Source of the DNA: Grammothele lineata
Taxonomy: Eukaryota; Basidiomycota; Agaricomycetes; Polyporales; Polyporaceae
Direction: 5' to 3'
Assembly (NCBI GenBank): GCA_002150815.3
Contig: NDFF03000001.1
Location: 1,150,879 to 1,214,878, forward strand
Length of the DNA: 64,000 bases
Below, in pieces: positions 60,215-64,000 of the stretch. The position numbers and the translations under genes are program-made. The notes beneath the pieces were generated by a model. That model worked only from the letters and a program-made list of their open reading frames with translations. It searched no databases and was not told the origin of the DNA. Within the stretch, counting starts at the first letter, position 1. Every line of letters starts with the position of its first letter.

Positions 60215-61514
60215 TTTATGTAGCTGACTATCCTATAACCTATGCATATGATTAGCAGACTCAATATGTTGTATAATTTCATGTGACTAAGTTACTGAAG
60301 CGGTCAATGGTGGGCTTATTGGGATACAAACTAAATATAAGCTTTGAAGGGGGGGGGGTGAGGTGTAAGTGCTTAACTAGGGGTTAGTATACATGTTCAG
60401 CAGGATTAGTGGACACTTAATTCTTCTAAGTACTCTCAAACACTCCTAAATACCCTTTAACCAGCATCTAGTGCACATCACTTAGATACTCTCAACTTTG
60501 AACAGCATTATATAAGCGGCAAAAGCCAAAGGAGGTAGGTGCTTGCCACCTGGTTACAAAAGTCTTTGAAAAAGATAGTAAACCCCTTCTGATAGTGCCA
60601 TATTGTAAATGCATGAGGTTTAAAGTAAGCTGCATGCATAGATGTAGGCAAACATGAGCAGCTTGCCACTAATGTTTTAGTACTGGGCACCTAACATATA
60701 TGATAGTGGTAGCAAAATAAAAAAGGCCAACTTGGTTAATTTTGAAGGTATTAAAAATTTCTCTTGTAGAATTGTTTCTACATCATTTCTGAGCACTTCT
60801 GCAGGAGGGATAAGAAATTTAGCATATTTCAGGTGTTCTGAGATCGGTGTTTGAGATTAGCAGTGTCTAAGCAATGTGTGCTATAAGGCAATGAAAAGCA
60901 AAGTGCTATAGCATTTTGTAAAATGTTTGCCAAAGGTGCTAAGTATAAAGGGGCATTAAAAAAAGCTCCATGAGTGGAGCTGGGAGGCTAAAGACATTGC
61001 TAAAGCCTTAAATATTAGTGTTTATAGTATAAACTATATCAAAAAATCAGTGCTGAGCTGCAATGGCTTGGGACCCATTAGAAGCACTTGATAGTCTTAT
61101 GACACATTGTATTTACTTTTCTTTTCACTGTAACTCTTCTTGTTTCTTGTCAATCTCCTCACTACTTGTTAAGAGCTTACAGCTATTTTTAATACTTGTG
61201 TTTCTCCTGCATCTTTATATTGTGTGGTGTTAAAAGTTATTGCTCCTATTCAGAAGCCCTTTCACCTGTTGTCTCCTTTAATTTTAGGCCTACTGTCACT
61301 CAATGCTGGCATTATTATATTAGAAGAAACATCAAAGATTATATTATGGCACCCCTAGTTATCATGATCTAATATGGTATATGGGCCTTTGTCCTGTCAA
61401 ATTTTCAGGTAGGCTTAGATGTTTTAATAGAGGGCTATGTATACAAGCCTGGCTCTCTATAATAAGAAAGCCTACAGATCATAACAGAATGTATAACAGA
61501 CTATTATAAAAACC

Positions 61515-61790
61515 CTGTCAATCTGTTATAGAGCAAATGTCTGTAATAAAATGCCTAAAAACCTGTTCAAATATAGAAAACCTTATTAATAATTGTCTGA
61601 AATACTGTCAAAGAAGTCAGAGACTGTTACCAAAGGTCTGCAACAATGTCAAGTGTTTTGAAGCTTGTTAACAAATGACCAGCAATCTGTTAAGGGCTTA
61701 AAAGGCTGTTAGTAAATATTTAATAAGCTGTAGACATCCCTAAAAGCCTGTTATTGATTGTCTAGGATATTGTGATAACTTGTAGATCAT
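61515..61790. repeat. Decayed tandem array, period ~20-21 bp
   Basis: CTGT(T/C)A-like cores occur near 61523, 61541, 61563, 61605, 61624, 61647, 61665, 61687, 61706, 61728, 61749 and 61770, mostly 18-22 bp apart, often preceded by AAAAG. Copies are diverged, so the exact consensus is uncertain. Confidence 0.5.
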
Positions 61791-63096
61791 CAAGGGCTTT
61801 TTTGACCATTTAAATTAGGTAGGTAGCATATTAGCCATTAATGGGGGGTAATACTGATAGCTCTGTAGCTCTCTCAATACTGCACTAATAGGGATGAAAG
61901 TAGGTGCATTTAGTAGGTATCAATGAGGGCTTTGCAATGACTTCTAGAACATTATAGTTAAATGAAATTGCATGTAGAAATAGCACAGATGCTACCCTAA
62001 GTAATAGAAATGGCACCCTTAATAAAGCTATAACAGGGGATCTCCTGCTCCAATTTTAGCTGTCTGATTACCGTTAGAAAGGTCTATATTAGAGCTTTCT
62101 GGCGTATATTTCAGCATAGTAATAAGTGCAGTATTGGTAGAGATATGAGAGAAACAGTATTTGCAATAAAAGCACTACCTTTCTTGCTCAATATTGTCGG
62201 AATAGCTGGTCATATCATTGGACCCTAAACAGATTCATACCCAGTTATTCTGTCGCTTTTAATGAGCCCTCATACACCCTTATTAGCTAATGTTCAAGCA
62301 CCCTCACCTTTTCAGGGCCTTATCTATTGCCTTCTCTAGCAAGATTCAATATAAATATTATAAAGCAGTTTATTGCAGCTTGTAGATTGTGTCCAGTAGT
62401 CCCAATTCTGAGTTAATTGTATTTACTAATCCCTTATAGACTCCAGCAGACACTTGGTAATTTAACAGGACAAAGGCTCATATACTGTATTAGATAATGG
62501 TGATCAGGGGTGATCATGGTAGCTAAAGTGTCTTATACCTGCCCTTAAATTGCCTACTAGCACAATGGCTATAAGTTAAATGCACTCTTATCCTTTTGGT
62601 CTCTGTCTCCCCTTTTTCTGACTGCATTTAAAGCTGTATTTGCTTTATAGCATCTGCTGTATTCATGTTGGTAAATGAATTTGCACTTTTGTGTCAGACT
62701 GTTATAGGTTATTATATACTCACATGTTAGCTTGCAGTGTGCAGCTATCAGTTTATACTTTACTCATCTGTCTTTACCAGTCCTATTCACCTGCATCTAG
62801 AATCCTTTTTTGCTTATAACCATTTGTGCTAAGCTTTAGTGTGCTCTACTCTTACTCTGATATCCTTTATGAAGCTCACTCATTACATTACAACTACACA
62901 CTTTTTTAAAAATTAAATAATAGGTTTAATTCATCTCAACTGTTAAAGAACCTCAACAGACAGCTCCTTACTCTATGTTGTTTAATTAGCTGCTAGTTGG
63001 CTTACTTAAGTGCCTTTGTCTCATATCATCACTTACTGCACTTAGCCTCCCCATTGTCCCTTGCCACCCACTCATATAGGCAGAATATATCATGCA

Positions 63097-63158
63097 GCAG
63101 AAATTGCTGCAGCAGACACTGCAGTGGGCTTAGAAAATCCTGCACTAGCAATTTCTGC
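63097..63158. repeat. 12-bp inverted repeat
   Basis: GCAGAAATTGCT (63097-63108) and its exact reverse complement AGCAATTTCTGC (63147-63158) enclose 38 nt, inside a CTGCAG-rich stretch near the right end of the CpG-poor block. Confidence 0.6.
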
Positions 63159-63330
63159 AGACAATGTGTCATAACCCGCTGCTGCAAACATGTTACGGTA
63201 GGTGCTACTACAAAGACAAATAAATAGAAAGCATTAGGCTTATTTGTGAGGCAAGCACACCTTGCCTCCCTCCCTGGCCACTCCTTGGGCTGTTTTTTCT
63301 TGTTTTTTTTTGTTTGTACATAGCTATGGG

Positions 63331-64000
63331 TTTTTAATACAATGGTATGCGTATCTACATTGCGCACGTCTCACCCAAGTCGCCGCTGCCCTGTCCCAGA
63401 TCTGGAGGGGCGGAGGTCTTATGTAATGTCCCACCTGCCCGCCCCTGACTGCCCCACGCCCTCACGCTTGGGCCACCACATGGTGTCTCAATGTAAGATC
63501 AGCTGCCAAGGACTGCAGCGGTCCCCCGCTGAAGATCTTCTATTGACATCAGGCGGCTAGCACACCCACCTTCTTGCCACTGCACTAGACACATTCAAAA
63601 ATTACGATTTATGAGGAACGAATAATCGTTTTTTATGGGTGAGCCATCCTTGCCATCTGCGTTACCCTTAGTGTGAAACTGCTTCAGACTCAGAAAGGCG
63701 CCAGTAAGCACAGCCACTGATGGCAATACAAAAGTTACTTACTATTTGGAGCGGAGATTGAAAATCCATGGGGTTAGGGTTTCTCAACATTTTGGCGCGC
63801 ATGCAAAGTCACATGACTTTCTCACTCGGATTCAGCGCTTATTCTGCGTCATCCAAGTGCACTTGCTGCCATCCACCCCTTATACACTATCACACTTAGG
63901 GGGACTTGACTACAACTTGTTATATGCTTTAAATGACCCCTATATGCATCAACACCATGTCAATAATTGCACTGGTAATGGCTGTATAGCACTTCACCCT
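63331..64000. other. Right end: normal composition, no gene seen
   Basis: CpG returns abruptly at ~63350. Short GC-rich DNA (63361-63560) is followed by mixed sequence. No gene or RNA was recognised before the window ends. Confidence 0.4.

Larger units (their letters stand above)
60215..63330. other. AT-rich, CpG-depleted gene-free block
   Basis: From the trm2 stop the base composition changes abruptly. In about 2.9 kb (60301-63240) I counted nine CpG dinucleotides, and none between ~60850 and ~62070; the flanking DNA is CpG-rich. There is no long open frame and no intron-like gene. The pattern fits an old methylated repeat in which mCpG has decayed to TpG/CpA. A tandem array with ~20.6-bp periodicity lies at 61515-61790. 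Confidence 0.75.

Noticed and set aside
60215..63330. RIP-mutated transposon
   Set aside because: Loss is specific to CpG rather than the CpA bias of classic RIP, and no transposon coding remnant is readable; methylation decay fits better.

Overview
The window is nuclear DNA of a filamentous basidiomycete, most likely a mushroom-forming agaricomycete. Genes are cut by many short introns (mostly about 45-70 nt, GT..AG, often with a CTAAC/CTGAC-like branch site), 5' flanks are pyrimidine-rich, and the gene set is fungal (chitin synthase export chaperone, SPO22/ZIP4, TRS33, PCL-type cyclin, fungal histidine acid phosphatase). There are no operons, CRISPR arrays or convincing tRNA/rRNA genes. Exon structures were assembled by hand from reading frame, splice signals and family conservation. 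For 16 of the complete multi-exon genes every exon length agrees with one uninterrupted reading frame; the remaining two-exon gene (10852-12158) also fits but rests on a weak donor.

Layout. 1-3.8 kb: adenosine-deaminase-like gene cut by the left edge, head-to-head with a GPALPP/DUF3752 protein, then an SDR reductase. 3.8-6.2 kb: unassigned, with a CCAAT/TATA pair, a homopurine tract and a perfect hairpin beside a TATA box. 6.2-7.9 kb: G-protein alpha subunit (-) whose conserved C-terminus needs a one-nucleotide exon. 7.9-10.9 kb: gene-poor, with palindromes and an orphan 3' exon. 10.9-21.5 kb: Ser/Pro-rich unknown, cullin, a 30-exon SPO22/ZIP4 meiotic gene (all -) and a small two-helix membrane protein (+). 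21.5-34.6 kb: mostly empty, with one PCL-type cyclin (25.1-27.2 kb). 34.6-41.7 kb: CHS7, membrane-anchored histidine acid phosphatase (-), organellar-type glutamyl-tRNA synthetase (+). 41.8-49.2 kb: UBR1 N-recognin (-), TRS33 (+). 49.2-60.2 kb: a tail-only cytoplasmic dynein heavy chain (-), branched-chain E2 (+), DUF21/CBS transporter (-), TRM2 (+). 60.2-63.3 kb: AT-rich, almost CpG-free DNA with no genes and a decayed ~20.6-bp periodic array. 63.3-64.0 kb: ordinary composition, no gene seen.

Main points for a second look: (1) the dynein heavy-chain gene is an intact 13-exon ORF that stops in the tail, before linker and motor, at what looks like a former intron donor; (2) extreme micro-exons: 1 nt (G alpha), 3 and 10 nt (DUF21), 11 nt (SDR), 15, 20 and 22 nt (SPO22); (3) two GC-AG introns required by frame and conservation (UBR1, branched-chain E2); (4) the sharply bounded CpG-depleted block. 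Six pairs of genes are head-to-head over 0.2-0.6 kb and probably share promoters.
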